Part shown: positions 10,110 to 18,679 of the stretch, piece by piece
How positions within the stretch are numbered: the first letter of the stretch is position 1
Layout: each line of letters starts with the position of its first letter
Assembly (NCBI RefSeq): GCF_003003235.1
Contig: NZ_PVUE01000001.1
Location: forward strand, 62,001-126,000
DNA from: Antricoccus suffuscus
Lineage (GTDB): Bacteria; Actinomycetota; Actinomycetes; Mycobacteriales; Antricoccaceae
Reading direction: 5' to 3'
DNA length: 64,000 nucleotides
The notes under the pieces: generated by a model
The model's database searches: none
What the model was told of the DNA's origin: nothing
Seen by the model: only the letters and a program-made list of their open reading frames with translations
Program-made: the position numbers and the translations under genes

Positions 10110-10874
10110 ATGCACTTCGACACCACCGCCGTCGTCACCGGCGGCGCCTCCGGTCTCGGGGAGGCCGCCGCCCGGCGGCTCATCGACCTCGGCGCCACCG
10201 TGGCCGCCTTCGACCTCGACGACGCGAAGGGAGGACAGTTGGAGTCCGAGCTCGGCGAGCGGTACCGGCACCACAAGGTCGACGTCAGCCAGCTTGACCA
10301 GGTCGAGACCGCTGTCGCCGCCGTCGAGGCCGAGCACGGACCCGTCCGGGTCGTCGTCAACGCCGCGGCCGTGCCCGCTCCTGCCAAGCTCTTCAGCAGT
10401 CGGGGCCCTCTGCCGATGGACGTCTTCGACAGGGGGATCAGGGTCAACCTCTACGGTCCGATCCACGTCATGCGCAGCGTGGTCCCGGGGATGGCCGGCA
10501 GCGACCCCGGTGAGGACGGCGAGCGGGGCGTCATCATCAACATCGCATCGGGCGCCGCCTACGAGGGCCAGGTCGGACAGGTGGCCTACAGCGCGTCGAA
10601 GGGTGCGCTCGTGGGCCTGACGATGCCGCTCTTCCGGGAGCTCGCCGCCCACGGCATCCGCGTCATGACCGTGGCCCCCGGCGCCTTCGACACCCCGATC
10701 TACGACCACGTGCCACCGGCGCTGAAGGAGGAGTTGGCCGCCCAGTCGCTCTTCCCGAAGCGGATGGGCCGACCCGAGGAGTTCGGCCTGCTCATCGAGG
10801 AGATCGTCCGCAACCCCATGCACAACGGCCGCACGATCCGACTCGACGCCGGCATGATTCTCGGCCCGAGCTGA
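10110..10874 (+). CDS. Short-chain dehydrogenase (3-hydroxyacyl-CoA type)
   Basis: A 254-residue classical SDR. The cofactor motif TGGASGLG is at residues ~10-17, DLDDAK with an acidic residue suggests NAD(H), and NAAAVP marks the NAG-type strand. The catalytic Ser is in NIASGAAYEGQVG and the YSASK pair lies near 156-160. It resembles HSD17B10-like type II 3-hydroxyacyl-CoA dehydrogenases, including the insertion before the catalytic Ser. That fits oxidation of the hydroxyacyl-CoA made by the hydratase before thiolysis. The start at 10110 follows GGAG. An open frame extends upstream to 9810 but overlaps the dehydrogenase and is not real. Confidence 0.93.
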   Translation: MHFDTTAVVTGGASGLGEAAARRLIDLGATVAAFDLDDAKGGQLESELGERYRHHKVDVSQLDQVETAVAAVEAEHGPVRVVVNAAAVPAPAKLFSSRGPLPMDVFDRGIRVNLYGPIHVMRSVVPGMAGSDPGEDGERGVIINIASGAAYEGQVGQVAYSASKGALVGLTMPLFRELAAHGIRVMTVAPGAFDTPIYDHVPPALKEELAAQSLFPKRMGRPEEFGLLIEEIVRNPMHNGRTIRLDAGMILGPS

Positions 10875-10920
10875 CCATAAGCATGCAGCACAGCCGCGCA
10901 CGGGAACAGGAGAAACGACG

Positions 10921-11337
10921 ATGACCGACACCATCTCCGTACGGGAGGGTCTCTTCCGGGAGACCAACGATGGACCGACCCTGCTCGCGGGGCGGTGTGC
11001 CCAGTGCGCGCGCACCGTCTTCCCGGCGACCGAGCGCTGTCTCGAGTGCGGGGACGACAGCATCGAGAGCGTCGAGCTCGGCGCGGAGGGGGAATTGCTC
11101 TGCGCCACCGTCGTGCACATGGGCAACGGGCGCTTCGACGCCGGGCACAGCGTCGGCTACGTGAGGATGCCGCATGACATCCGGGTCTTCAGCCAGATCA
11201 CCACGAGCGGTGAGCAGCCGCTTCCCTCGGGCACGCCGATGCGGCTCGAGATCGCGCCCCTGTGGCGTGAGGGGGAGCAGGACGTGCTCGCCTACCGATT
11301 CGTCCCGACCACGACCAAGGAGGCCGACGATGCGTGA
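10921..11337 (+). CDS. DUF35 OB-fold / zinc-ribbon acyl-CoA-associated protein
   Basis: A 138-residue protein with an N-terminal rubredoxin-like zinc ribbon (CAQC and CLEC, residues ~26-44) and a C-terminal OB-fold. DUF35 proteins bind acyl-CoA and form tight complexes with thiolase-fold partners, as in archaeal thiolase/HMG-CoA synthase and the sterol side-chain ChsH2-Ltp2 systems. Its stop overlaps the ATG of the thiolase at 11330, the usual sign of a stoichiometric partner. It probably channels or positions the CoA substrate rather than catalysing by itself. Confidence 0.9.
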   Translation: MTDTISVREGLFRETNDGPTLLAGRCAQCARTVFPATERCLECGDDSIESVELGAEGELLCATVVHMGNGRFDAGHSVGYVRMPHDIRVFSQITTSGEQPLPSGTPMRLEIAPLWREGEQDVLAYRFVPTTTKEADDA

Positions 11338-12475
11338 GGTCTTCGTCATCGGTACCGGGCAGAGCGATTTCGGCAAGACCCCGGAGCGCAGCGCCGCGCA
11401 GTTGGGCCGCGAGGCGGCGCTCGAGGCGATCGAGGACGCAGGGATACGGCCCGCCGACCTGCAGGGCGTCTTCTCGTCGCGGGTCTTCGACGCCATGGTC
11501 ACGAGCCAGAGCATCATGAAGGACATCGGTGTCGCCCGAATCGAGATGGTCAACGTGGAGAATGCCTGCTCCGGAGGCGCCACCGCCGTCCGCAGCCTGT
11601 ACAAGGACGTCGCTGCCGGGTTCATCGATATCGGCATCGCTATCGGTGTCGAATCGATGACCACCAGCCCGGTCGCCGGCAAGCTCATCCCGCCGGACAA
11701 GGACGACCTCGACGGCCAGATGGGCTTGACGATGCCGGTGCTCTTCGCCTTGCAGGCCCGGCGCCTGATGGAGACCCACGGGGCCACTCCTGAGGACTTC
11801 GCTCAGGTCTCGGTCAAGGCGCACGACTTCGGCGCGCTCAACCCGCGGGCGCAGTACCGCAAGCGATTCACCGTCGAGGAGGTTCTCGGCTCACGGATGA
11901 TCGCCGACCCGATCACGCTCCTGCAGTGCTGTCCCAACACCGACGGCGCGGCCGCTGTCGTGCTGGCCTCCGCCGAGGTGGCTCAGAGGTACTCCGACCT
12001 GCCGATCCGCATCGCGGGCTCGGCACTGGTCTCCGGGGAACAGGACTTCCGGCGTCCGGACGTCACCTCGATGCCGGCTGGACAGCGGGCCGCGCAGCTG
12101 GCGTATGAGCAGGCGGGTGTCTCGCCCTCCGACGTCGACGTCGTCGAGTTGCACGATGCCTTCGCCAGTGAGGAGATCGTTCACTACGAGGATCTCGGGC
12201 TGTGCGAGCGCGGCGAAGGCGTGGACCTGCTGCGCTCCGGGGCGACCTCCCTCGGTGGTCGGATCCCCGTCAACCCCAGCGGCGGTCTACTCTCCCTGGG
12301 CCACCCCCTGGCCGCATCGGGCGTGCGCACCATCGCCGACATCACCAACCAGTTGCGCGGTCGCGCCGGCGACGTACAGGTGCCGGACGCCCGGGTGGGT
12401 CTCGCCCAGATGCTCGGGGGTGTCGTCAACGGCATGGACGTGGCCGCCGCGAGCGTGCACGTCCTCACACGCTGA
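11330..12475 (+). CDS. SCP-x-type thiolase
   Basis: A 381-residue thiolase-fold enzyme. The nucleophilic Cys lies in ENACSGGA near residue 79, with HDAFASEE near 274 and SLGHPLAASG near 324 giving the two catalytic His residues. With the Cys present it should cleave a 3-ketoacyl-CoA, unlike the Cys-less aldolase Ltp2. The start at 11330 overlaps the DUF35 stop; the longer open frame from 11174 is only read-through. Together with the upstream genes it completes a beta-oxidation cycle. It is followed by the stump of another thiolase. Confidence 0.92.
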   Translation: MREVFVIGTGQSDFGKTPERSAAQLGREAALEAIEDAGIRPADLQGVFSSRVFDAMVTSQSIMKDIGVARIEMVNVENACSGGATAVRSLYKDVAAGFIDIGIAIGVESMTTSPVAGKLIPPDKDDLDGQMGLTMPVLFALQARRLMETHGATPEDFAQVSVKAHDFGALNPRAQYRKRFTVEEVLGSRMIADPITLLQCCPNTDGAAAVVLASAEVAQRYSDLPIRIAGSALVSGEQDFRRPDVTSMPAGQRAAQLAYEQAGVSPSDVDVVELHDAFASEEIVHYEDLGLCERGEGVDLLRSGATSLGGRIPVNPSGGLLSLGHPLAASGVRTIADITNQLRGRAGDVQVPDARVGLAQMLGGVVNGMDVAAASVHVLTR

Positions 12476-12514
12476 TCGTGACTCGTGCCCCATGACCACC
12501 AAAGGAACCAGACC

Positions 12515-13042
12515 ATGAAATCGCCTGTCATCGCAGGGGTCGGCATGAACCCTTCACCAAGCCCGGCGCGTCCGCCACGTATGACCTCATGGCCGCCGAC
12601 GCGGTCCGACGTGCCCTGACCGCTGCGGGTCTCGAACTGACTGACGTCGACCAGGCGTATGCCGCCTACGTCTATGGGGACTCGACTTCCGGGCAGCGTG
12701 GCCTGTACCACGTCGACAAGACCGGGATGCCGATCGTCAATGTCAACAACACCTGCTCGTCCGCGGTGGATGCGCTGTCGGAGAAGTTCGACCTGAAGGC
12801 GCAAGCACGCAGCAGAGTGCAGGATGCAAAGACGACAGCCGCGCACACCGGGCACGACGCGAAAGGTCTTGCGGCGACTCAAATCCAGGCCGCGCCCACT
12901 CGCGTGGAACGGGCTGTCGCCCAGGCGAAGGACGCGGTCACCGACGAGCAGGGCCGCGTGAATTTCGTCAACGCGCGAATCGCCGCGGTGGGCGTTTCCG
13001 CCGGCGGCGATGATCGTGATGTGGAGCAGGCGGCGGCGATAA
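12515..13042 (+). pseudogene. Chimeric pseudogene: thiolase N-terminus fused to DUF3618
   Basis: It begins as a good thiolase gene: ribosome site AAAGGAAC, then MKSPVIAGVGM. A single-base loss near 12553 shifts the frame to PFTKPGASATYDLMAADAV-type thiolase sequence, running as far as VNVNNTCSS at the active-site Cys (~12760). At that point the sequence switches to VDALSEKFDLKAQARSRV, the conserved start of DUF3618 proteins (small actinobacterial membrane proteins). A second frameshift near 13005 separates the body from its membrane anchor and basic tail AAMIVMWSRRRR, which ends at TAA 13040-13042. So a deletion joined two unrelated genes and both halves then decayed. Confidence 0.75.
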
Positions 13043-13676
13043 ACCGGCCCGCCGCCGAACCCGCGCACCTTCACCGGGCGCCCGACACCGACGATACGGA
13101 GAAACCGACGCGCCATCGGAGATCACTATGCCGTCGTGGCGCTACGTCGCCGGCCGCACGCGCTCTTGGACCTTGCCAACGATATTGCTCAAGCAGGTGA
13201 GGGAGCCTGGATCAGACTGGCCGAGTTATCGCTTGACGGCGAATCGGACACAGTGAGGCGACTGTTCGAAGAGCTCTCCACGATTCAGCCGAGGCAAGAG
13301 TTTATACTGCAACTCGAGGCGATGCGCCCCGCGCCATGCCAAGCGTTGCCAGCATCAGTCGAGCGGGATCGCGCGAGGCCGAGGAGCGATGGTCGTAGCC
13401 GATGATGGTCCCCGAAGCAACGAGCGGTGAGGCGCCTAAGAGTGATGCCGCATTTTTCCTGGCGGAATGACCTACGTCTCGGGCCGCGCTACCGGGAGAG
13501 CTGTCCGGAAGAAGCCTGAGCGGGCATCAGCACCACGAGCTATCAGAACCACGCGGGCTGCGGAAATTCGTGTCCCGATTCCGGAAGTCCCGTTCGGAAC
13601 TGGCCCCGCTAGTCGGGCATCAACGGGCGGCCTGACCGTAGTCATCGACAACGTCGCGCCGCCGACAGTATCCGAC
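13043..13676. other. Stretch without a recognisable gene
   Basis: Open frames exist on the plus strand (for example 13136-13405 with AQAGEGAWIRLAELSLDGES, and 13467-13721). None has a convincing ribosome site, family motif or operon context. It lies between two damaged genes and is best read as degraded sequence; I see no RNA gene, integrase or attachment repeat in it. Confidence 0.4.
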
Positions 13677-14195
13677 TCAACGGCGTTCTTTGCCAGCCAC
13701 TGGTGTCGAGTAGAGCGTTGACAGGTGTGAGGCGTAGTCCTCTCGCAGGCTCCGTAGTGTCGCCGCAGTGCGGCCTCCGTGCGACTCGATCTTCCCCGTC
13801 AAGTCGTTCCAGCCCGATGAATGTTGCCCAGCGCGGCAGGCGTCCGGGTCGCGACCGGGCCACATCGTGATCCGGTCCTGGAACCCCGGCAGGGTGCGGT
13901 CGTAAAAGTAGGCCGCGTCCGCTGGTGTTGCCTCGAACCCGTGAAAGGCACTGGCCCACGAGGAATACACGGACGCGATCTCCCGCGCGAGGCCGGGGTG
14001 TGCGGCCAGCAGTACGGCACTAGCTGCGCTTGTTTCACTACGAACGTGGCGTTGTAGTCGCGGACGAAGTCGACCAGCGTCATCGACAGACTCTCTACAT
14101 AGCTGCTCGTCGTTGGAGTCCCACGACCACGGCAGGTCCGTTCCGCCTTTGACGCGTAGCCGGCCCCAGATGTGTTCTGGACTTGGTGTGCTCAA
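13677..14195 (-). pseudogene. DUF4913-type protein gene with two frameshifts
   Basis: DUF4913 proteins are small actinobacterial proteins found with plasmids and integrative conjugative elements. The start (MSTPSPEHIWGRL) and the C-terminal half (HPGLAREIASVYSSWASAFHG, then DRITMWPGRDPDACR) lie in one frame. The conserved middle, MTLVDFVRDYNATF to PYCWPHTP, is in another. Two compensating indels, near 14090 and 14010, would restore a single protein. Its ATG overlaps the stop of the small gene at 14192, so the old operon layout survives. Family assignment is from pattern memory and moderate. Confidence 0.55.
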
Positions 14196-14377
14196 AACGT
14201 GCCTCCGTCAGTGTGCGTAGCGTTTTGCGCAACCTGGTCGCGGTACTGCGCCGCGTGCTGCGCCCGGTTTCTGGTGCGCTGATCGTGACTGAGGATCGTC
14301 ATCGCGGTCACCGCGACTCGTTCTTTGCGCGTGCGGGTAGTGGTCTGTTGCTGCGGGCTCGTGCGCCTGGTCGCCAT
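14192..14377 (-). CDS. Small basic hypothetical protein of the conjugative-element operon
   Basis: A 61-residue polar protein, MATRRTSPQQQTTTRTRKERV at the start and rich in Arg, Thr and Gln, with no membrane segment. The ATG at 14377 has a GGAGCG ribosome site. The stop overlaps the start of the DUF4913 gene (ATGA). It is the only undamaged reading frame in the operon, though at this length that means little. No function is recognised. Confidence 0.45.
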   Translation of the reverse strand: MATRRTSPQQQTTTRTRKERVAVTAMTILSHDQRTRNRAQHAAQYRDQVAQNATHTDGGTF

Positions 14378-14396
14378 CGTTCGCTCCGTGGGTTTT

Positions 14397-14994
14397 CTAG
14401 AGGTCTGTGTAGTCGAAGGTGGAGACCAGCCAGCGGCCATCGCTTTGCTGCGTCACGGTCAGATACATGGTGCGGGTCCGCGGATCGGTGCTCACCGTGC
14501 CGCTGGCGCTGACCCAGTCCCACGTCGCGTTATACGCCCGGTACACGGCGGCGGCGGTGTCCGGCGGCGCGCCGTGGGTGTCTTCGGCGGTGTAGACGTG
14601 CGGCGAGTTGTAGGACTTCATCGACGCGGCGTCGGCCCACTCGGGGCCGGGGGCCGGATGTTCGACCCGCGGCCAGGGCGGGCGTCAATAACGCGCTCAC
14701 GCGGCGGATCCTGTCGAAGTCGCTGACATCGACGGTGGTGTCCCAGGTGACCGGCGCGGTCGCGACGGCCTCGGCGACCGCTTCCGGATTCGTCGCGTTC
14801 ACCGCGGCCGGGTCGATCGGCGCGGGTTTCGGTGGCGGCGCGACCGTGTCCGGCGATCGCGGTGCCATGCTAGTGCCGGTCGTGCGGTCGCGAGTCGGCG
14901 AGTCGGTATTGCCGTTGGTGGTCGTGCACGCGGCGGTCAGCATCACCAGCAGGCCCGCAGCCGCTGCCGTGAAACGGGAACGATGCCGGCTCAT
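14397..14994 (-). pseudogene. Secreted lipoprotein gene broken by one frameshift
   Basis: The N-terminal half is a lipoprotein signal peptide with the lipobox LTAACTTT (Cys near residue 23) and a Pro-rich linker, then TWDTTVDVSDFDRIRRVSALL. A one-base shift near 14665 moves the remainder to another frame: EHPAPGPEWADAASMKSY, then VYRAYNATWDWVSASG and QQSDGRWLVSTFDY. Joined, this gives a ~198-residue lipoprotein like those encoded beside cell-wall hydrolases in actinobacterial conjugation loci. The ATG at 14994 overlaps the stop of the peptidase gene. No catalytic motif is seen. Confidence 0.65.
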
Positions 14995-16064
14995 CCGACC
15001 TTCACCCCTTTACTGGTCAGGATCGGCAGCGGATCGATCGGCGTGCCGTTACTGGCGTACGCGTTGGTCGGTGAGCCGGGTGAGTAGATCTCGAAATGCA
15101 GATGCACCCCGGTCACATCACCGGTCGGTCCCGGCTTTGACGGTGTCGCCTGCTGTGACTTTCAGGCTGCCGGTGGCCATGTGCCCGAACCGCATCTGAA
15201 ACCCGGTGCCGTCCTTGAACGCACCGACGACCGAGCAGCCGTACCCGTCAGTGCCGCACGTGGCGTACGTGATGAATAGGTCGACCGGGGCGGTGACCGT
15301 GCCGGCCGGCTGACCGCGCGGCGTGGCGAGGTCGATACCGGCATGTAGTACGCCCCACCGCATCCCGAACGGCGAGGTGAGCACGGCTCCGGGCAGCGGC
15401 ATCACCCATTCGCCGGGGCCGACCGGCGGCAGCGCCGGATCCAGTGCGCCGGGCGTGGTGCAGTTCCCGGAATTGGTCTGCTGCGCCGGTTCCGGGATTT
15501 TCTGCACGTACTTCTGTGTCTCGGCGAACGGCGGCACGCCTTGGTACTGCTCGATCCTCGCCGGGCCGGCGTTATAGGCCGCCAGAGCCAGCACCACCGG
15601 GTCCGAGCTGGTCGAGGTCGCGATCGGCGTGACACTTGTCAGCAGCGCGCCTATGTACGCCCCTAGCGCGGCGATCGCGGCCTTCGGGTCGAACGGATCG
15701 CCGGTGCCGTAGGCATTCCAGGTCGCGGGCATGAACTGTGCCAGGCCTTGCGCGCTGGCGGGGCTGGTCGCTTTCGGGTTCCACCCGGACTCGGCTTCCA
15801 GCAGCCCCGCCAGGATCGACGCGGGCACCCCCGGACGCGGCCGCTGCGGCCGTCACGAGGGTGTTCCACCCGTTCGGGACGGCACCCGCGCGCAGGCCAC
15901 GGCCCGGCGTGCAGGTGATCGCCGACGACGCGGACGACCCGGAGTCGTCTTGCCGACCGAACAAGTGCGAGCGTGGCCGTGATCGTCACGACCAGGACGA
16001 CTGCGAGGCCCGCGGCGTGGATCTTTAGACCCGTGTTACGGCGGCGGATCGCGGTGGTGTGCAT
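14991..16064 (-). pseudogene. Lytic transglycosylase / M23 peptidase gene with three frameshifts
   Basis: Joining the frames gives a ~355-residue wall hydrolase. It has an N-terminal membrane segment (LAVVLVVTITATLAL, from ATG 16064), then VPNGWNTLV in a second frame. An SLT domain in a third frame shows ASILAGLLEAESGWNP with the catalytic Glu, and SAQGLAQFMPATW, AAYNAGP. An M23 LysM-like domain follows: SPFGMRWG, LHAGIDLATP (metal His and Asp), GHMATG, and after another shift near 15120 the HLHFEIYSPGSPTNAY metal-binding end. Shifts lie near 15955, 15830 and 15120. Such enzymes open peptidoglycan for a type IV secretion channel. It is surely non-functional as written. Confidence 0.75.
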
Positions 16065-16355
16065 TTACCCGCTTACCACCTGAGTGCCGTCGCTGCCCAC
16101 GCTCAGCACCGGCGTGATGCGCCACCGGTACGCGACCAGATCCGCCTCACCGCCGGCGTCGTACCTGGACCGCGGTAACCACCACTCACGCCCTAGTCGG
16201 TGGCCTTCGCGGTGGCGGTCTCGTCGCTGCTGGTGGCGTTCACGACGATCAGGACCACCAACACCACGACTGCGGCTAACGCAAACGGGAGATCGAACGA
16301 GCCGGTCAGTGCATCGAATGCGCGGCGCTGTGTTACCGCTCGATGGCGACGGCAC
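16065..16355 (-). pseudogene. Remnants of two small conjugation-locus proteins
   Basis: One frame encodes FDALTGSFDLPFALAAVV followed by a hydrophobic VLVVLIVVN helix and SSDETATAKATD, ending at TAG 16193-16195. It is a small single-span membrane protein without a visible start. Another frame, ending with TAA directly before the peptidase ATG, encodes EADLVAYRWRITPVLSVG and DGTQVVSG. The order (small membrane protein, then wall hydrolase, then lipoprotein) matches actinobacterial conjugative elements. Neither frame is complete. Confidence 0.4.
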
Positions 16356-16525
16356 GACACCGGGCGCGGCGTCCAGAGGTGCGCAGCGGCTTCGAGCCGT
16401 TGGTATCGACCGCTGTGTCCGCCGTTTCGCGGGCGACGGTGATAGCCAATCGCGCGAGGCCGGGCGCCGACGGACGATGGTGGCAGTTAACGAACGTTCA
16501 CGCGTTGTCTGTAGATTCGCGTGTG

Positions 16526-16994
16526 TTACTGACGGGAGTCAGCGCCCCATCGATTTAGTCGCTGGTCACTGGTGGCGATCGTCAACCCACGGCGGGCGGC
16601 TTGGGCAACGATCATGCGATCGAACGGATCCTTGTGATCCCAACTGAGGCGTCCAGCCTGGCTGCGTCTACGGAATCGATTGCAAGTTCGGTGGCGTTCA
16701 TCGAGTCGAGAGTGTCATTCCATACCGACGAGAGCGCTTCGCCGTCCAGACGGCCGATCTGGGTCTTGATCGCGATCTCCCGTGCTGAGGCTGCACACAC
16801 GACAAGTTCGTCGAACGATTCTGGAACGCCAAGGTTAGGTAGTTGCCCGAAGAACCGAGGCCGGGCGTGTACAGGGGAAAGAATGGCGACCGGCCGGCCG
16901 TGCTTAGTGATGGTGACCGACGCCCGACCGCTCAACTTCAGCGAGCACTGCGTTGAGGCGTCTGTTGGCCTCCTGTGCTGGAAATCGTCTTCAT
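16526..16994 (-). pseudogene. Fused, frameshifted Phd-type antitoxin and PIN toxin
   Basis: From ATG 16994, MKTISS leads, after a shift, into EANRRLNAVLAEVERSG. After a second shift comes VTITKHGRPVAILSP, the hallmark of Phd/YefM antitoxins. The sequence then runs straight into SAREIAIKTQIGRL, the middle of a VapC PIN toxin, so the first third of the toxin (with its first catalytic Asp) is deleted. A third shift gives DPFDRMIVAQAARRGLTIAT, the PIN C-terminal acidic motif, ending at TAA 16526-16528. The gene is a dead toxin-antitoxin pair, joined by an internal deletion. Confidence 0.75.
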
Positions 16995-17026
16995 AGCCCT
17001 TGAACTAGATCAACGGGACGAGTCCT

Positions 17027-17047
17027 ACTAGTTCGAAACGAACTAGT
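17027..17047. promoter_or_regulatory. Perfect palindrome upstream of the toxin-antitoxin remnant
   Basis: ACTAGTTCG-AAA-CGAACTAGT is a 9-bp perfect inverted repeat 33 bases before the antitoxin ATG. Antitoxin operons are autorepressed through such sites, so this is the probable old operator. A second dyad, TAACGA-TGCTT-TCGTTA at 17111-17127, and a repeated GTTAACGAT at 17110 and near 17197 lie in front of the gene at 17246 and may belong to that promoter. Confidence 0.5.
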
Positions 17048-17245
17048 TGCGTGGAACCGTTCCCAGCCGGCGTCGGTCCCGAAGGGCATCTGGTTGAGCC
17101 GTCCCGAAGTTAACGATGCTTTCGTTATGTGCGCGATAAGACAAGCATGACGAGCAAGACAATCGCCCAAATATTGCGGCGATGCATTGTCAGGACGTTA
17201 ACGATCATGTACTAATGAGGGTAACAACTGTAATTCGGAGGACCT

Positions 17246-18679
17246 ATGACATCTCGTGTCGGAATCGCCGCCTACGGCAGCTATATCCCTTACTGGCGGC
17301 TCGGCCGCCAGACCGTCAACACCGCGCTGGGTAAACCCGGTGGCAAGGGCACGCGGGCGGTCGCGTCGTACGACGAGGACACCACGACCATGGCGGTCGA
17401 GGCGGCCCGCCGAGCGGTCGCCGGACTCGATTCCGTCGCGATGTTGGGCGGCGTCATCAGCTCGACCGCCACCCCGATCTATGCCGACAAGACCAACGCG
17501 ACGACCGTGCACGCGGCACTGGAGTTGGACCTCGACGTACGCGTCTCGGACCAAGGCGGTGCGGCGAGGTCCGGGATTGCCGCGCTGATAGGCGGCTTCT
17601 ACCAGCCTGGCGGCACGCTAGTGACACTCGCGGACACCCGCACCGGCGCCAGCGGCGGCGCGGACGAGGTCGGCACCGGCGACGCGGCGGCGGCGTTCGT
17701 CGTCGGCGACGGCCAGAGCCTCGACCTCATCGCCGACCTCGCAGGCACCGGATCGGGGTCCGCGGAGTTCCTCGACCGGTGGCGCGCACCAGGCGAGCCG
17801 TGGGCGGCTACCTGGGAGGAACGTTTTGGTGAAAGCGTGTACGTCGAACTCGCCGGCCGTTCCTTCGAAAACGCGCTGAAGTCCTCCGGTCTCACGGCGG
17901 GTGAGATCAACAAGTTCGCTGTCACGGGCATGTCACCGCGTGCGGCGAAGGCGTTCGCGAAGGGAAGCGGCGTACCGGCCGAAGCCATCGTGCCGGACCT
18001 CGAAGCGCAGATCGGCAACACCGGTACGGCGCACCCCGGCGTACTGCTCGCGGCGATGCTGGACGAGGCCAAGGCAGGGGAGCTCATCGCGGTGACGATG
18101 CTCGCGGATGGCGCTGACACTGTATTACTGCGGGTGACCGAGGCGATCGATAGCTACCGACGGCCACCGTCAGTCCAGCAGCAAATCGCTCAGGGCAACG
18201 AAACGCTGTCCTACCTGGACTTCCTGAGTTGGAAGGGCGCGATCCGCAACCAGACACCGCGTCGCCCGGATCCGGATCGGGCAGTCGCGCCGGCGACGTA
18301 CCGGGACTCGTCGTGGAAATACGGATTCTCCGGCAGCAAGTGCACCGAGTGCGGCACCCGGCACATGCCACCGCAGCGGGTCTGCCTCAAGTGCGGTGCC
18401 AATGACCACATGGTGCACGACAAGCTGTCGGATGTCGGCGCCAAGATCGCGACGTACACGATCGACCACCTTGCCTTCTCGCTGGCGCCGCCAGTGGTCG
18501 GCGTCGTGCTCGACTTCGACGGCGGTGGCCGGTTCTCCTGCGAGATGACCGACTGCGACCCGGAGAAGGTCGCCATAGGACAACGCGCCGAGATGACCTT
18601 CAGGAAGATCTCGACGGCAAGCGGAATTCACAACTATTTCTGGAAAGCTCGCCCAGCGGGCGAAGGGACGACATCATGA
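17246..18679 (+). CDS. HMG-CoA-synthase-like thiolase-fold protein fused to DUF35, catalytic Cys absent
   Basis: A 477-residue fusion. Residues ~1-330 have the HMG-CoA-synthase fold (VGIAAYGSYIPYWRL, DEDTTTMAVEAARRAV, GTGDAAAAFVVGDG, QIGNTGTAHPGVLLAAMLDEA). Residues ~345-470 are DUF35 with a zinc ribbon (CTEC near 364, CLKC near 379) and an OB-fold. At the acyl-Cys site the family reads ACYGGTAAL; here it reads AARSGIAAL near residue 105, so the nucleophile is Ala. It probably acts as an acyl-CoA-binding partner of the thiolase at 18676, with which it overlaps (ATGA). GGAGG precedes the start. Condensation by this subunit alone is unlikely. Confidence 0.88.
   Translation: MTSRVGIAAYGSYIPYWRLGRQTVNTALGKPGGKGTRAVASYDEDTTTMAVEAARRAVAGLDSVAMLGGVISSTATPIYADKTNATTVHAALELDLDVRVSDQGGAARSGIAALIGGFYQPGGTLVTLADTRTGASGGADEVGTGDAAAAFVVGDGQSLDLIADLAGTGSGSAEFLDRWRAPGEPWAATWEERFGESVYVELAGRSFENALKSSGLTAGEINKFAVTGMSPRAAKAFAKGSGVPAEAIVPDLEAQIGNTGTAHPGVLLAAMLDEAKAGELIAVTMLADGADTVLLRVTEAIDSYRRPPSVQQQIAQGNETLSYLDFLSWKGAIRNQTPRRPDPDRAVAPATYRDSSWKYGFSGSKCTECGTRHMPPQRVCLKCGANDHMVHDKLSDVGAKIATYTIDHLAFSLAPPVVGVVLDFDGGGRFSCEMTDCDPEKVAIGQRAEMTFRKISTASGIHNYFWKARPAGEGTTS

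Noticed and set aside
12184-13116. Minus-strand frame of 310 codons over the thiolase end and chimera
   Set aside because: The plus strand holds recognisable thiolase and DUF3618 pieces; the minus frame is shadow.
12476-17245. Sequencing errors as the sole cause of the frameshifts
   Set aside because: Indels cluster in accessory genes together with real deletions (thiolase, PIN toxin), while long core genes nearby read cleanly; read data would still be needed for proof.
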